DNA of 64,000 bases, taken from positions 36,758-100,757 of the forward strand of contig JAOPYK010000140.1 of NCBI GenBank assembly GCA_025964695.1, read 5' to 3'. Each line of letters begins with the position of its first letter. Position 1 is the first letter of the stretch. The translations under genes were made by a program, and so were the position numbers. Origin of the DNA: Streptosporangiaceae bacterium (GTDB lineage Bacteria; Actinomycetota; Actinomycetes; Streptosporangiales; Streptosporangiaceae). Shown one piece after another: positions 42,653 through 51,415 of the stretch. The notes under the pieces are model-generated. The model saw only the letters and a program-made list of their open reading frames with translations, had not been told where the DNA came from and did not search any database.

Positions 42653-44443
42653 ATGGCACTGGGTTCTCTGCTCCCCGAACTCGTCGAGGGACCGGCGCGC
42701 TCGCCTCTTATCGGGCTGCTGGCGAAGTGGGCGGCGGAGAAGCCGGACGCACCCGCTTTCACCTTCGTGGACTACTCGGCGAACCCCAAGGGCCTCAAGA
42801 TCACGATTGACTGGACGGAGGCGTACCGGCGGGCACGGGCCATGGCGGTCAGGCTTCGTCAGACCGCCGAGCCCGGCGATCGGGTGGCGCTGCTGCTGCC
42901 GCAGAGCCTCGAGTACATGATGGCCATGCTCGGCGCGATGTACTCCCACGTCATCGCCGTACCGTTGTTCTCGCCGGACCTGCCCGGCCACGCGGACCGG
43001 CTCATCCGGGCATACGCCGACGCCGCGCCGACGGTGATCGTCACTGTCGAGAGCGCCCTGCCGTACGTGCAGAAGTTCCTGGACGACCACGACGTACCGC
43101 AGCCCAAGGAGGTCATCCTCGCCGAGTCGGTCGACTCCGCGCTGGCCGCCGACTGGGTGGACGAGCCCATCGACCTGGACGAGGTCGCGTACCTGCAGTA
43201 CACCTCGGGCTCCACCCGCGCGCCGGCCGGGGTGGAGATCACGCACGGCAATGTCAACGCCAACGCCAGGCAGCTGTGGGGCGGCTTCACCGGCACGCCC
43301 GGACGCTCGATGCTGGTGAGCTGGCTGCCCCTTTTCCATGACATGGGTCTGATCGCGACGATGGCGCTGCCCCTGGTGTACGGCAACCACGCGGTCTACA
43401 CCGCGCCGCTGTCTTTCGTGATGAACCCGCTGCGCTGGCTGCAGCTGATCTCCGAGTACGAGGACGTCTACACTGCGGCCCCTAACTTCGCCTACGAGTA
43501 CGTCACCGAGCGGGCCACCGACGCCAACAAGGCCGGGCTGGACCTGAGCAGGCTCCGGGGCTGCCTCAACGGCGCCGAGCCCATCCGGCCGGCCACGCTC
43601 AAGAATTTCTACGAGACCTTCGCCTCGGCCGGGCTGAGGGAGTACACCCAGGGTCCCGGCTACGGGCTGGCCGAGGCGACGGTGTTCGTCACCGCCGACT
43701 GCCACGACGTCCCGCCGACGATCCTGTCGGTCGACCGCGCGGCGCTGATGCGGGGCACGATGCAGGTGGTCGAGGCCGAATCCGAGCGGTCCAACGAGCT
43801 GGTCGGCTGTGGCGCCCCGGTGGGCCAGTTCGTCGCCATCGTCGACCCGGAGACCTGCGTCGAGCAGCCCGACGACCAGGTCGGCGAGATCTGGGTGCAC
43901 GGCCCCAACGTCGCCCCCGGCTACTGGAAGAACTCCGAGCGGAGCCAGGACGTCTTCGGCGGGATGCTCGCAGACCCCGCGGAAGGCGTGCCCGAAGGGC
44001 CCTGGATGCGCACCGGTGACTTCGGCGTGATCCATGACGGGGCCTTGTTCGTCACCGGCCGGATCAAGGACCTGATCATCGTCGACGGGCGTAACCACTA
44101 CCCGCAGGATCTCGAGGTCACCGCGCAGGAGGCGCACCCGGCGATCCGGCCCGACCACGTGGCGGCCTTTCCGGTCCCGGGCCGCGAGACCGAGCAGCTC
44201 GTGATCGTCGCTGAGCGTAACCGGCGGGTCCCGCTGGCCCAGCTCGATCTGGCCGAGGTCGAGGAAAGGGTGCGCGCGGCCGTCAACCTCGAGCACGAGA
44301 TGCGCGTCCATGACTTTGTATTGATCGAACCCGGAGGGATCTCCAAGACCTCCAGCGGCAAGATCGCACGGGCCGCGACCCGCCAGCGCCATCTCGCCGG
44401 GGAACTCCCGACGACCGGGGCCCGGCTGTCGGCGCGAGGGTAG
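42653..44443 (+). CDS. fatty acyl-AMP ligase (FadD32-like FAAL)
   Basis: A 596-residue FAAL that activates a fatty acid as acyl-AMP and passes it to a carrier protein instead of CoA. The core P-loop is YTSGSTRAPAG. GYGLAEATVF and RTGDFGVIHDGALFVTGRIK follow, then DLIIVDGRNHYPQDLE at the hinge and the C-terminal Lys region SKTSSGKIAR. The FAAL-specific segment between N-terminal subdomains is present (PLVYGNHAVYTAPLSFV). In mycobacteria FadD32 loads Pks13, and the N-terminal ACP of the PKS at 51416 is the probable partner here. The ATG at 42653 follows GGAG. MmpL and esterase genes follow. Confidence 0.9.
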   Translation: MALGSLLPELVEGPARSPLIGLLAKWAAEKPDAPAFTFVDYSANPKGLKITIDWTEAYRRARAMAVRLRQTAEPGDRVALLLPQSLEYMMAMLGAMYSHVIAVPLFSPDLPGHADRLIRAYADAAPTVIVTVESALPYVQKFLDDHDVPQPKEVILAESVDSALAADWVDEPIDLDEVAYLQYTSGSTRAPAGVEITHGNVNANARQLWGGFTGTPGRSMLVSWLPLFHDMGLIATMALPLVYGNHAVYTAPLSFVMNPLRWLQLISEYEDVYTAAPNFAYEYVTERATDANKAGLDLSRLRGCLNGAEPIRPATLKNFYETFASAGLREYTQGPGYGLAEATVFVTADCHDVPPTILSVDRAALMRGTMQVVEAESERSNELVGCGAPVGQFVAIVDPETCVEQPDDQVGEIWVHGPNVAPGYWKNSERSQDVFGGMLADPAEGVPEGPWMRTGDFGVIHDGALFVTGRIKDLIIVDGRNHYPQDLEVTAQEAHPAIRPDHVAAFPVPGRETEQLVIVAERNRRVPLAQLDLAEVEERVRAAVNLEHEMRVHDFVLIEPGGISKTSSGKIARAATRQRHLAGELPTTGARLSARG

Positions 44444-44470
44444 GGCAACGCTTCACCGGAGGGGAGGGCC

Positions 44471-47065
44471 ATGTTCGCAGGTCTCGGACGTCTCATTCAT
44501 CGACGGCGCTGGACCTTCCTCACCCTCATCGTGGTGCTCACCATCGGCTCGGGCGTCTGGGGCATCGGGGTGCTCAGCAAGTTCAAGCAGGGTGGCTTCG
44601 AGGACCCGCACGCCTCCTCCACCTTCGTCGCCAAGCTGTCGGTGACCTACTTCGGCAGTACCAACCCCGACGTCCTGGCGCTCTACACCAGCGACGACCG
44701 CACGGTCGACGATCCGCAGTACATGCGGGACGTGCTCACGACGGTCGCGCGGCTGCCCAAGAACAAGGTCGCCGAGGTCACCAGCTACTGGAACGCGCCC
44801 GGCGACCTGAACTCGTTCGTCTCCCAGGACCGGCGGTCCACCTTCGTGGCCCTGCGCATGGCCGGGGACGACGTCGCCAAGCCGCAGAACTATCTGGACA
44901 TCAAGAACCAGCTGGCCGCACCCGATCTGCACCTGAAGATCGCGGGCAACATGCCGCTGGGCCTGGAGTTCAGCACCCAGATGGTCAAGGACATCGTCAG
45001 GGCCGAAGTCATCTCGATGCCGGTCCTGCTGCTTTTGACGATCATCATCTTCGGCGCGGTCATCGCCGCCGGGCTGCCCATCGTCGTGGCGATGTTCTCC
45101 GTCGTCAGCGGCCTCGCCGTGCTCCGCGTGATCACCGTGTTCACGGACGTCACCAGCACGGCGCTCGAAGTCGTGACGATGATGGCCGTCGGGCTGGCCA
45201 TCGACTATTCACTGTTCATCGTGACCCGGTTTCGGGAGGAACTCGAGGCCGGCCGGGACCGGCAGACCGCGCTGGCCAACACCATGGCCACCGCCGGGCG
45301 CACGATCGTGTTCTCCGGGGTCACGGTCACCACCGCGCTGGCCGGGCTGCTGCTGTTCCCGCAGATGTTCCTGCGGTCCATCGGGCTCGCCGGTATGGCG
45401 ACGGTCATGGTGGCGGTGGTCGGCGCGACGTTCGTACTGCCGACCGTGCTGGCCATCTTCGGTCACCGGATCGAGTGGTTGCGGGTGCCTTGGCGTAAGC
45501 CCGGGCGGCGGGGCAAAAGGGCCGACAGCGGCTTCTGGTTCCGGTTGGGGCACAGCGTCATGCGCCGCCCGACGCCCTACTTCCTCGGTGTCATGGTCAT
45601 CCTGGGTGTGCTGTTCCAGCCGTTCCTGCACGCGCAGTTCGGCAGCATCGACACCCGGGTACTGCCCAAGACCAGCCAGACCCGGCAGGTGGTCGAGGAG
45701 GTCAAGCGCGAGTTCCCGGACGGCAACCTGGAACCGATCGACGTCGTCGTCTGGGGCGACATCATCCCCAAGCGCTGGAAGCCGTCCAAGAAGAGCGACA
45801 ACATCCCCGGCTACCTCCAGGACTTCAGGCAGCGGCTGGCCGCGTTGCCGGATGTCAGGGAGGCGAAGTTCAGCGGCTACTCCGGAGACTACGGAGCGGT
45901 CCGGATCTCGGTCACGCACAAGCTGGATCCGATGGGTCATCAGGCACAGAACCTGGTCGAGACGATCCGGGGAATGAGCGTCGCACCGCAGCACGGCATG
46001 ACCCTGCACATCGAGGTCGGCGGCAGCACCGCGGCCCAGCTGGACCTCATGTCCAGCCTGATGCGCACCCTGCCGTGGATGGCGTGCTTCGTCGGGGTGA
46101 TGACCTTCCTCCTGCTCTTCGCCGCGTTCGGCTCCATCGTGCTGCCGCTCAAGGCCATCGTGATGAACTGTCTCTCAATCGGGGCGTCGTTCGGTGCCAT
46201 CGTGTGGGGCTTCCAGGACGGTCATCTGGCCGGCCTGCTCGACTTCACTCCGACCGGCTCCGTCGAGGCCACCAGCATGGTCTTCATCCTCGCCATGGTC
46301 TTCGGGCTGTCCATGGACTACGAGGTCTTCCTGCTCAGCCGGATCCGTGAGGAGTGGGACCGCACCCACGACAACCGGGCGTCGGTGGCGGTCGGCATGC
46401 AGAGGACCGGCGGCATCATCACCAGCGCCGCCGTGCTGTTCCTGGTCGTCATCGCGGCGTTCTCAATGGCCGGTCTCACCATCATGAAGCTGATCGGCGT
46501 CGGCCTGTTCGTCGCGGTCCTGGTGGACGCGTCGCTGGTGCGGTCGCTGCTGGTACCCGCCACCATGCGGTTCCTGGGCGATGCCAACTGGTGGCTGCCC
46601 GGTCCGCTGGCCAGGTTGCACAGCCACATGGACCTGCGCGAAGTCGACGAGATCCCGGACGAACCCGGCTACGCACCCGCACCCGCACCCGCTCCTGCAC
46701 CTGCTCCCGCACCTGCGCCGGTCAGGGCGCAGCACCGCGCTCCCCGGGCCCGTGACGAGCGGTTGACCGTGGTCGGTTCGCCGGAGGCCGGTTACCGCTG
46801 GGCCGCCGAGCACAACGGCCGTTCAGCTCATCAACTCCCCACCGGGCCGCCGTCGTATACGGCGCCCCGGGATTCCGCACCACCCGCCGCCCGGCCTCGT
46901 GCCGGTCGGCACGCATCCCCGCCACCATCCCCGCCACCATCCGCGCCCGCAAGGCTTCAATCTCGCAACGGGTCTGGCGCTCCCGGTCATACACGCGAGA
47001 TCATTCCCAACCCGGTCGGACCCGGGTGGCACTGGAAGACAGCGGAGGACGACCATGCCAAGTAG
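44471..47065 (+). CDS. MmpL/RND-family lipid exporter
   Basis: An 864-residue MMPL protein with 11-12 helices in two halves. The first half has the MMPL motif AIDYSLFIVTRFREEL; the second has GLSMDYEVFLLSRIREEW. Large extracellular loops lie at about residues 35-180 and 390-525. MmpL proteins export lipids or their precursors with proton force. The C-terminus is cytoplasmic, Pro/Ala-rich (residues 735-750 are AP repeated) and basic. It lies 27 bp after the FAAL gene and overlaps the esterase gene by 11 bp, in one operon; the PKS lipid is its likely cargo. Confidence 0.9.
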   Translation: MFAGLGRLIHRRRWTFLTLIVVLTIGSGVWGIGVLSKFKQGGFEDPHASSTFVAKLSVTYFGSTNPDVLALYTSDDRTVDDPQYMRDVLTTVARLPKNKVAEVTSYWNAPGDLNSFVSQDRRSTFVALRMAGDDVAKPQNYLDIKNQLAAPDLHLKIAGNMPLGLEFSTQMVKDIVRAEVISMPVLLLLTIIIFGAVIAAGLPIVVAMFSVVSGLAVLRVITVFTDVTSTALEVVTMMAVGLAIDYSLFIVTRFREELEAGRDRQTALANTMATAGRTIVFSGVTVTTALAGLLLFPQMFLRSIGLAGMATVMVAVVGATFVLPTVLAIFGHRIEWLRVPWRKPGRRGKRADSGFWFRLGHSVMRRPTPYFLGVMVILGVLFQPFLHAQFGSIDTRVLPKTSQTRQVVEEVKREFPDGNLEPIDVVVWGDIIPKRWKPSKKSDNIPGYLQDFRQRLAALPDVREAKFSGYSGDYGAVRISVTHKLDPMGHQAQNLVETIRGMSVAPQHGMTLHIEVGGSTAAQLDLMSSLMRTLPWMACFVGVMTFLLLFAAFGSIVLPLKAIVMNCLSIGASFGAIVWGFQDGHLAGLLDFTPTGSVEATSMVFILAMVFGLSMDYEVFLLSRIREEWDRTHDNRASVAVGMQRTGGIITSAAVLFLVVIAAFSMAGLTIMKLIGVGLFVAVLVDASLVRSLLVPATMRFLGDANWWLPGPLARLHSHMDLREVDEIPDEPGYAPAPAPAPAPAPAPAPVRAQHRAPRARDERLTVVGSPEAGYRWAAEHNGRSAHQLPTGPPSYTAPRDSAPPAARPRAGRHASPPPSPPPSAPARLQSRNGSGAPGHTREIIPNPVGPGWHWKTAEDDHAK
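46673..46720 (+). repeat. Ala-Pro dipeptide repeat in the MmpL tail
   Basis: Eight consecutive Ala-Pro codon pairs (residues 735-750), with mixed codons (GCA CCC, GCT CCT, GCG CCG), in the cytoplasmic tail. Mixed synonymous codons suggest it is selected as a peptide and is not a recent slippage. Confidence 0.85.
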
Positions 47066-48071
47066 TTCACCCAGGCGGGGCCTGAGGCGGACGGGGGCGA
47101 TCGTTTCGGCAGCGGCACTCACCGCGGGCCTGGCCCCCATCGGCACCGCGCAGGCCGCGGTGACCTTCAAGGCGGCCGACGACGGGGCCAAGATCACCGG
47201 CTACAAGTGGTATGGCAAGTCCGAGTTCGACTTCACCGTCAAGTCGCCGGCCCTCGGTGGCGCGTCGCAGAAGGTCAGGGTGCTGGTACCGAAGACCTGG
47301 AGCTTCACGGCCAAGCGCACCTGGCCCACCCTGTACGCCTACCACGGCGGCCGGGACGGCTACGTGTCCTGGACCCGCAGCACCGACATCGAGGCCTACG
47401 CGGCGAAGTATGACGTCATGGTCGCGATGCCGGAGGGCTCCAACGGGTCGTACACCGACTGGTGGAACGGCGGCAAGGGCGGCAGCCCGAAGTGGGAGAC
47501 GTTCCACACCATGGAAGTCCGCCAGCTGCTCGAGCGCAACTACCACTCCGGCGGCCTCCGCGCGGCGATGGGCAACTCCTCCGGTGGTGGCGGGGCCATC
47601 ACCTATGCCGCACGGCACCCCGGCATGTTCAAGTACGCCGCGTCCTTCAGCGGTGTGCTGTCCATGCGCTCGCCCGGCATTCCCGCGCTGCTGATGTACA
47701 CCAACATCAGCGCGTCCAACCCGTTCGACATCTGGGGCTACCCGGAACTGGACGACGCCAACTGGGCGGCCCACGACCCGTACGCCCTCGCGGCCAAGCT
47801 GAAGGGCACCAAGCTCTTCTTCTCGTCCGGCACCACGGGCCAGCCGGGGCCCGGGGACGATCCCAACCTGGCCCCCTGGGACATCGGCCTGCTCAGCGAG
47901 AGGGCCGTCGGCCAGACCGCCATCGAGTTCCGTGACCGGCTCAACGCGCTGAAGATCCCGTATACGTCGCACATCTACGGCAACGGCCGGCACGCCTGGC
48001 CGGCCTGGATCCGCGAGTTCCACTCCCAGTGGACGAGCATCATGGCGGCTCTCGGCGCGAAGAAGTTCTGA
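47055..48071 (+). CDS. secreted Ag85/esterase-D-like alpha/beta hydrolase
   Basis: A 338-residue secreted hydrolase: signal peptide to about residue 35 (ending AQA), then the Ag85/esterase D fold. Motifs: VRVLVPKTWS, TLYAYHGGRDGYVSW, nucleophile elbow MGNSSGGGGA (Ser175 in GxSxG) and terminal His313 in YGNGRHAWPAW. Ag85 proteins transfer mycolyl groups between trehalose esters and arabinogalactan. Here it could transfer or release the exported PKS lipid. The ATG at 47055 follows GGAGGA inside the end of the mmpL gene. A bidirectional hairpin follows. Confidence 0.88.
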   Translation: MPSSSPRRGLRRTGAIVSAAALTAGLAPIGTAQAAVTFKAADDGAKITGYKWYGKSEFDFTVKSPALGGASQKVRVLVPKTWSFTAKRTWPTLYAYHGGRDGYVSWTRSTDIEAYAAKYDVMVAMPEGSNGSYTDWWNGGKGGSPKWETFHTMEVRQLLERNYHSGGLRAAMGNSSGGGGAITYAARHPGMFKYAASFSGVLSMRSPGIPALLMYTNISASNPFDIWGYPELDDANWAAHDPYALAAKLKGTKLFFSSGTTGQPGPGDDPNLAPWDIGLLSERAVGQTAIEFRDRLNALKIPYTSHIYGNGRHAWPAWIREFHSQWTSIMAALGAKKF

Positions 48072-48083
48072 CCGCCACTCGAT

Positions 48084-48137
48084 GATCGTGTGGTCGGCGT
48101 GATCGTGCGGGCGATGACGCCTCGGCCACACGATCAC
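48084..48137. terminator. bidirectional hairpin between esterase and glycosyltransferase genes
   Basis: TGATCGTGTGG (48084-48094) is exactly complementary to 48127-48137, with nested GGCGT/ACGCC arms inside. It lies between converging genes and so ends both units. Confidence 0.75.
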
Positions 48138-48163
48138 GCTTGCCGGGGGGCGGGGTCCTGTGG

Positions 48164-49414
48164 TCAGAGGGTGCTGAGGATGTCGCAGGCGGCCCCGACG
48201 CCGTCCTCGGCGGACAGACGCTCACCGAGCCCGGTGGCGGCGGAGCGCATGCGCTCGGAGCCTGTCGCCTGCTCGAGCGCGGCCGACAGACGGCCTGCGG
48301 TGAGCCCTTTGATCGGGAGGGGCCGGGGGCCCGCGCCCAGTGCGGCCACCCGCTCACCCCAGTAGGGCTGGTCGCCGAAGAACGGGCAGACGATCGTGGG
48401 TACCCCGGCGCGCAGTCCCGCGGCCGTGGTGCCGGCGCCGCCGTGGTGGACCACCGCGGCCATCCGGGGGAACAGCCAGGCGTGGGGTACGTCGTTGACC
48501 ACGAGGATGTCGTCGTCGTGCGGTGCCCGCGCCGGGTCCCCGGAGACGATTCCGCGGACGCCGGCCCGCCGCAGTGCAGCGCGTACGACCGAGTCGGTCC
48601 GGGTGGGATCCGCGGGCACCATGCTGCCGAAGCCGACGTAGACCGGCGGCGGGCCGGCCGCCAGGAATTCCGCGAGCTCCGGCGGCGGGGTCCAGCCCGC
48701 AGCGGCGTCGACGAACCAGTAGCCGGTCGTGTGGACATAGGAGGGCCAGTCCGCGGGCCGGGGCACCACGGCCTCGCTGAAGCAGCACAGCACCGGCCGC
48801 CGGTCACGGCGGGCCCGGTGCATCGGCCCGCGCAACGGCAGCTTCGCCAGGCCGAGGGACCGCTGCCGCCACGGGTTGATGAAGGGGCGCAGGAGCTGCC
48901 AGGCCACCTGGTCGACCGCCTGGAAGCTCAGCCGGTTGCCGGCCGGCCCCAGCAGCCGCCCCTGCGGCAGCAGCGGGTGCGGGAACGCCCCGGTCGGCTG
49001 GCTCGGCTGAAAGTGGATCAGCGCCCGGGGGATGTCCAGGTGTTCACCGACGTGCTCTCCGAAGAAGCCGATCGTCGGGGCCAGCAGCAGCTCGGCGTCC
49101 TGGCCGGCGGCCAGCGCCTCGGACAGCAGCCGGTCCGCCATCGGCCCGATGACCCGCTTGAAGTTGCGGATGAACTTGACCGGGTCACGGCCGCCGGCCA
49201 GCCACTCCTGCCCCTCCTCCGAGGTGAGGATCTCGGTGGGGTCCGCGGTCAGCGCGGCGAACTCGAGGCCGGCCGCGGTCACCATAGGTTCATAGCGGGC
49301 GCTGGCGACCAGCCGTACCTTGTCTCCCCGCGCGGTGAGCCCCTGCCCGAGCGCCACACACGGCTGGATGTCACCGCGTGAACCGGCCGCGATGATCACG
49401 ATCAGCCGGCTCAT
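48164..49414 (-). CDS. UDP-sugar glycosyltransferase (GT1, sterol/antibiotic type)
   Basis: A 416-residue GT1 enzyme with GT-B fold. The acceptor half begins LIVIIAAGSRGDIQP, and the donor half ends with HHGGAGTTAAGLRAGVPTIV and PFFGDQPYWGERV, the UDP-sugar-binding motif. The N-terminal GDIQPCVALG is typical of sterol or polyketide glycosyltransferases. In this locus its acceptor is probably the PKS lipid. Its ATG overlaps the MFS stop by 4 bp (ATGA), so the exporter and transferase are coupled. Sugar donor genes are not present. Confidence 0.9.
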   Translation of the reverse strand: MSRLIVIIAAGSRGDIQPCVALGQGLTARGDKVRLVASARYEPMVTAAGLEFAALTADPTEILTSEEGQEWLAGGRDPVKFIRNFKRVIGPMADRLLSEALAAGQDAELLLAPTIGFFGEHVGEHLDIPRALIHFQPSQPTGAFPHPLLPQGRLLGPAGNRLSFQAVDQVAWQLLRPFINPWRQRSLGLAKLPLRGPMHRARRDRRPVLCCFSEAVVPRPADWPSYVHTTGYWFVDAAAGWTPPPELAEFLAAGPPPVYVGFGSMVPADPTRTDSVVRAALRRAGVRGIVSGDPARAPHDDDILVVNDVPHAWLFPRMAAVVHHGGAGTTAAGLRAGVPTIVCPFFGDQPYWGERVAALGAGPRPLPIKGLTAGRLSAALEQATGSERMRSAATGLGERLSAEDGVGAACDILSTL

Positions 49415-51114
49415 CGTCTGCCTCCGGACGTGGAACGGCCACCGCCGCTCGGGCCGGGGACCTGGCCCCGCCGGGCGGCGGTGTGCCTGAACGGGTCGTA
49501 CGGGTCATCGTACGGGTCAGGGTCGGCCCGCCGGGGTGGTTGCGCGGACGTCCTGGGCGGCTGGGGAGGCGGCTGGAGAGGCGGCTGGGGCGGCGGCGGC
49601 GGCCATGGCGGGGGCTGGGACCGGCCGGCCCCGGCGGTGACCGGCTCCGGGTGGAAGGCCGGGACGGCGACCGCGGCCGTGGCGGAGGAGAGCCGCTGGG
49701 CGTTCTGCTTACGATGCCGCGCGACCTTCTCCCGGCCCGGCATCGTCATCACCGCGATCAGCCCGCCGACCAGCACGATCGCCGCACCGATGGGCAACCC
49801 CACCGCGGCGCCCTGCCGGAAGGCCTCGCCGTCCGCCACGCCGGTGTGCTTGGCGGAGTTCTGGATCGACAGGATGAAGGCCCCGAGCACGGCGATGCCC
49901 AGCCCACCGGACATCTCCCGGCCCACGTTGAGGATGCCGCTGGCCACGCCCGACCGCTCTTCGGGCACCGACTTGAGCACGTACATCGCGAGGGGCATTC
50001 CCATCGCCGATCCCGCGCCAAGGAGCAGTACCCCGGGCATGAGGTCGATGACGGTGTCGCCCTGGTGCAGGAGACCGAACAGGAACATGCCGACGGCTAT
50101 CAACACCATCCCGCCGCCGATGGTGAGCCGGGGCCCGATCTTGCCGGCCACCCAGAACGACAGCGGGGTCAGCGCGCCGATGGTGATGGCGGGCGGGAGC
50201 AGGACCAGGGCCTTCTGGGTGTCACTGAAGCCCAGCACCTTCTGCATGAACGTGGTACCGAAGTACATCACCCCGTTGAAGCCGAGGCCCATCAGGATCT
50301 GGGAGATGAGGGCGCCGCTGAAGATCTTGTTCCGGAAGAACGAGGTGTCGAAGATCGGGTCGGGTGCCCACCGCTCGACCATGACCAGCGACAGCAGCGC
50401 GATCGCGGCCAGCGCGAAGACGCTGATGACGGCCGGATCGGTCCAGCCGAGCCGGGGCCCCTCGGTCAGCGCGTAGGTGAGGGTGAAGAGCGTCGTGGCC
50501 GAAGTGAGCACGCCGGGCAGGTCGACGCGCGGCGCGGCGGTGTCGTGGGCGCCGTTGAGCACCAGCAGGGCCATCAGGATGACCAGCACGCCGGGTGCCA
50601 CGTTGACGAAGAAGATGCCCTGCCAGCCCCACAGGCTCTTGATGATCGCGCCGATGGCAGGGCCCAGCGCCGCCGCGGCGGCGGACGTCCCCACCCACAC
50701 GATCATGCCGAGGGACTTCTGCTTGTCCGTGCGGCCCACGGTGACGGCGACCATCGTGGCGGGCAGGGCCAGAGCCGCGCCGGCGCCCTGGAGCAGCCGG
50801 GCTGCGGTGAGCACCCCGATATCGCCCGAGAATCCGGCCATCAGTGAGGCGGCGGTGAAGACCAGCATGCCGATGGTGAAGATGATGCGCTGCCCGTAGA
50901 CGTCGACCAGCCGGCCACCCGGGATCATCAGGCAGGAGAAGATCAGAATGTAACCGGTGACCACCCACTCGAGCGTCGACTCGGTGGTGTGGAGGTCGAC
51001 CTGGATGGCCTCCTTGACAATGATCACCACGGTGTTGTCCATGGTGATCATGAAGGCGCTGATGGCCACCACGATGAGGGTGAGCGCGAACCGGTCGCGT
51101 TTGGGCTCGTTCAT
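49411..51114 (-). CDS. DHA2-type MFS exporter (EmrB/QacA-like, 14 TM)
   Basis: A 567-residue DHA2 drug/metabolite antiporter. The first helix has TMDNTVVIIVKEAIQ, motif C is LLQGAGAALALPATM, and about 14 helices follow. A soluble, extremely Pro-rich C-terminal tail (PPPWPPPPPQPPLQPPPQPP, then Asp/Arg-rich) extends it. It is transcribed away from the PKS from the same 301-bp region and coupled to the glycosyltransferase. Possible roles are export of the lipid product or self-protection. Confidence 0.9.
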   Translation of the reverse strand: MNEPKRDRFALTLIVVAISAFMITMDNTVVIIVKEAIQVDLHTTESTLEWVVTGYILIFSCLMIPGGRLVDVYGQRIIFTIGMLVFTAASLMAGFSGDIGVLTAARLLQGAGAALALPATMVAVTVGRTDKQKSLGMIVWVGTSAAAAALGPAIGAIIKSLWGWQGIFFVNVAPGVLVILMALLVLNGAHDTAAPRVDLPGVLTSATTLFTLTYALTEGPRLGWTDPAVISVFALAAIALLSLVMVERWAPDPIFDTSFFRNKIFSGALISQILMGLGFNGVMYFGTTFMQKVLGFSDTQKALVLLPPAITIGALTPLSFWVAGKIGPRLTIGGGMVLIAVGMFLFGLLHQGDTVIDLMPGVLLLGAGSAMGMPLAMYVLKSVPEERSGVASGILNVGREMSGGLGIAVLGAFILSIQNSAKHTGVADGEAFRQGAAVGLPIGAAIVLVGGLIAVMTMPGREKVARHRKQNAQRLSSATAAVAVPAFHPEPVTAGAGRSQPPPWPPPPPQPPLQPPPQPPRTSAQPPRRADPDPYDDPYDPFRHTAARRGQVPGPSGGGRSTSGGRR

Positions 51115-51284
51115 GGCGTGCGAGCCTCACCGCGCACGGGCAGCAAGAGGCGCACCGCCAGCTTCACGAAGTCCCCTCCTCACCCGAACGCACAGCCTAA
51201 CCGGTAGCATCCTGCGCAAACCCCGGACTTCTGCGCACCAACCCACCGACCGTCCCATCAGGCCACAATCGGACGTACAGCGTC

Positions 51285-51302
51285 TTGTCATTGACGTGAC
51301 AA
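51285..51302. promoter_or_regulatory. operator TTGTCATTGACGTGACAA in the MFS/PKS divergent promoter
   Basis: An inverted repeat with 7-bp arms (CTTGTCA-6-TGACAAG at 51284-51303) matches the palindrome core at 42431-42448 in 15 of 18 positions. It lies between the MFS gene (171 bp) and the PKS gene (114 bp), where it can control both. Confidence 0.65.
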
Positions 51303-51325
51303 GGAACTCCTGAGAAAAGTGGTTC

Positions 51326-51337
51326 TGATGCGCATCA
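51326..51337. promoter_or_regulatory. second palindrome TGATGCGCATCA
   Basis: A perfect 12-bp palindrome, 79 bp before the PKS start and 23 bp from the shared operator. An additional factor could bind here. No other copy was noticed. Confidence 0.35.
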
Positions 51338-51415
51338 TGATGAAGTCAAAATAGGACAAGGTGGGTCCTCCGCTTCGAACGATCCGATCCGGGGTTCATT
51401 GGGGGAACCACACTC

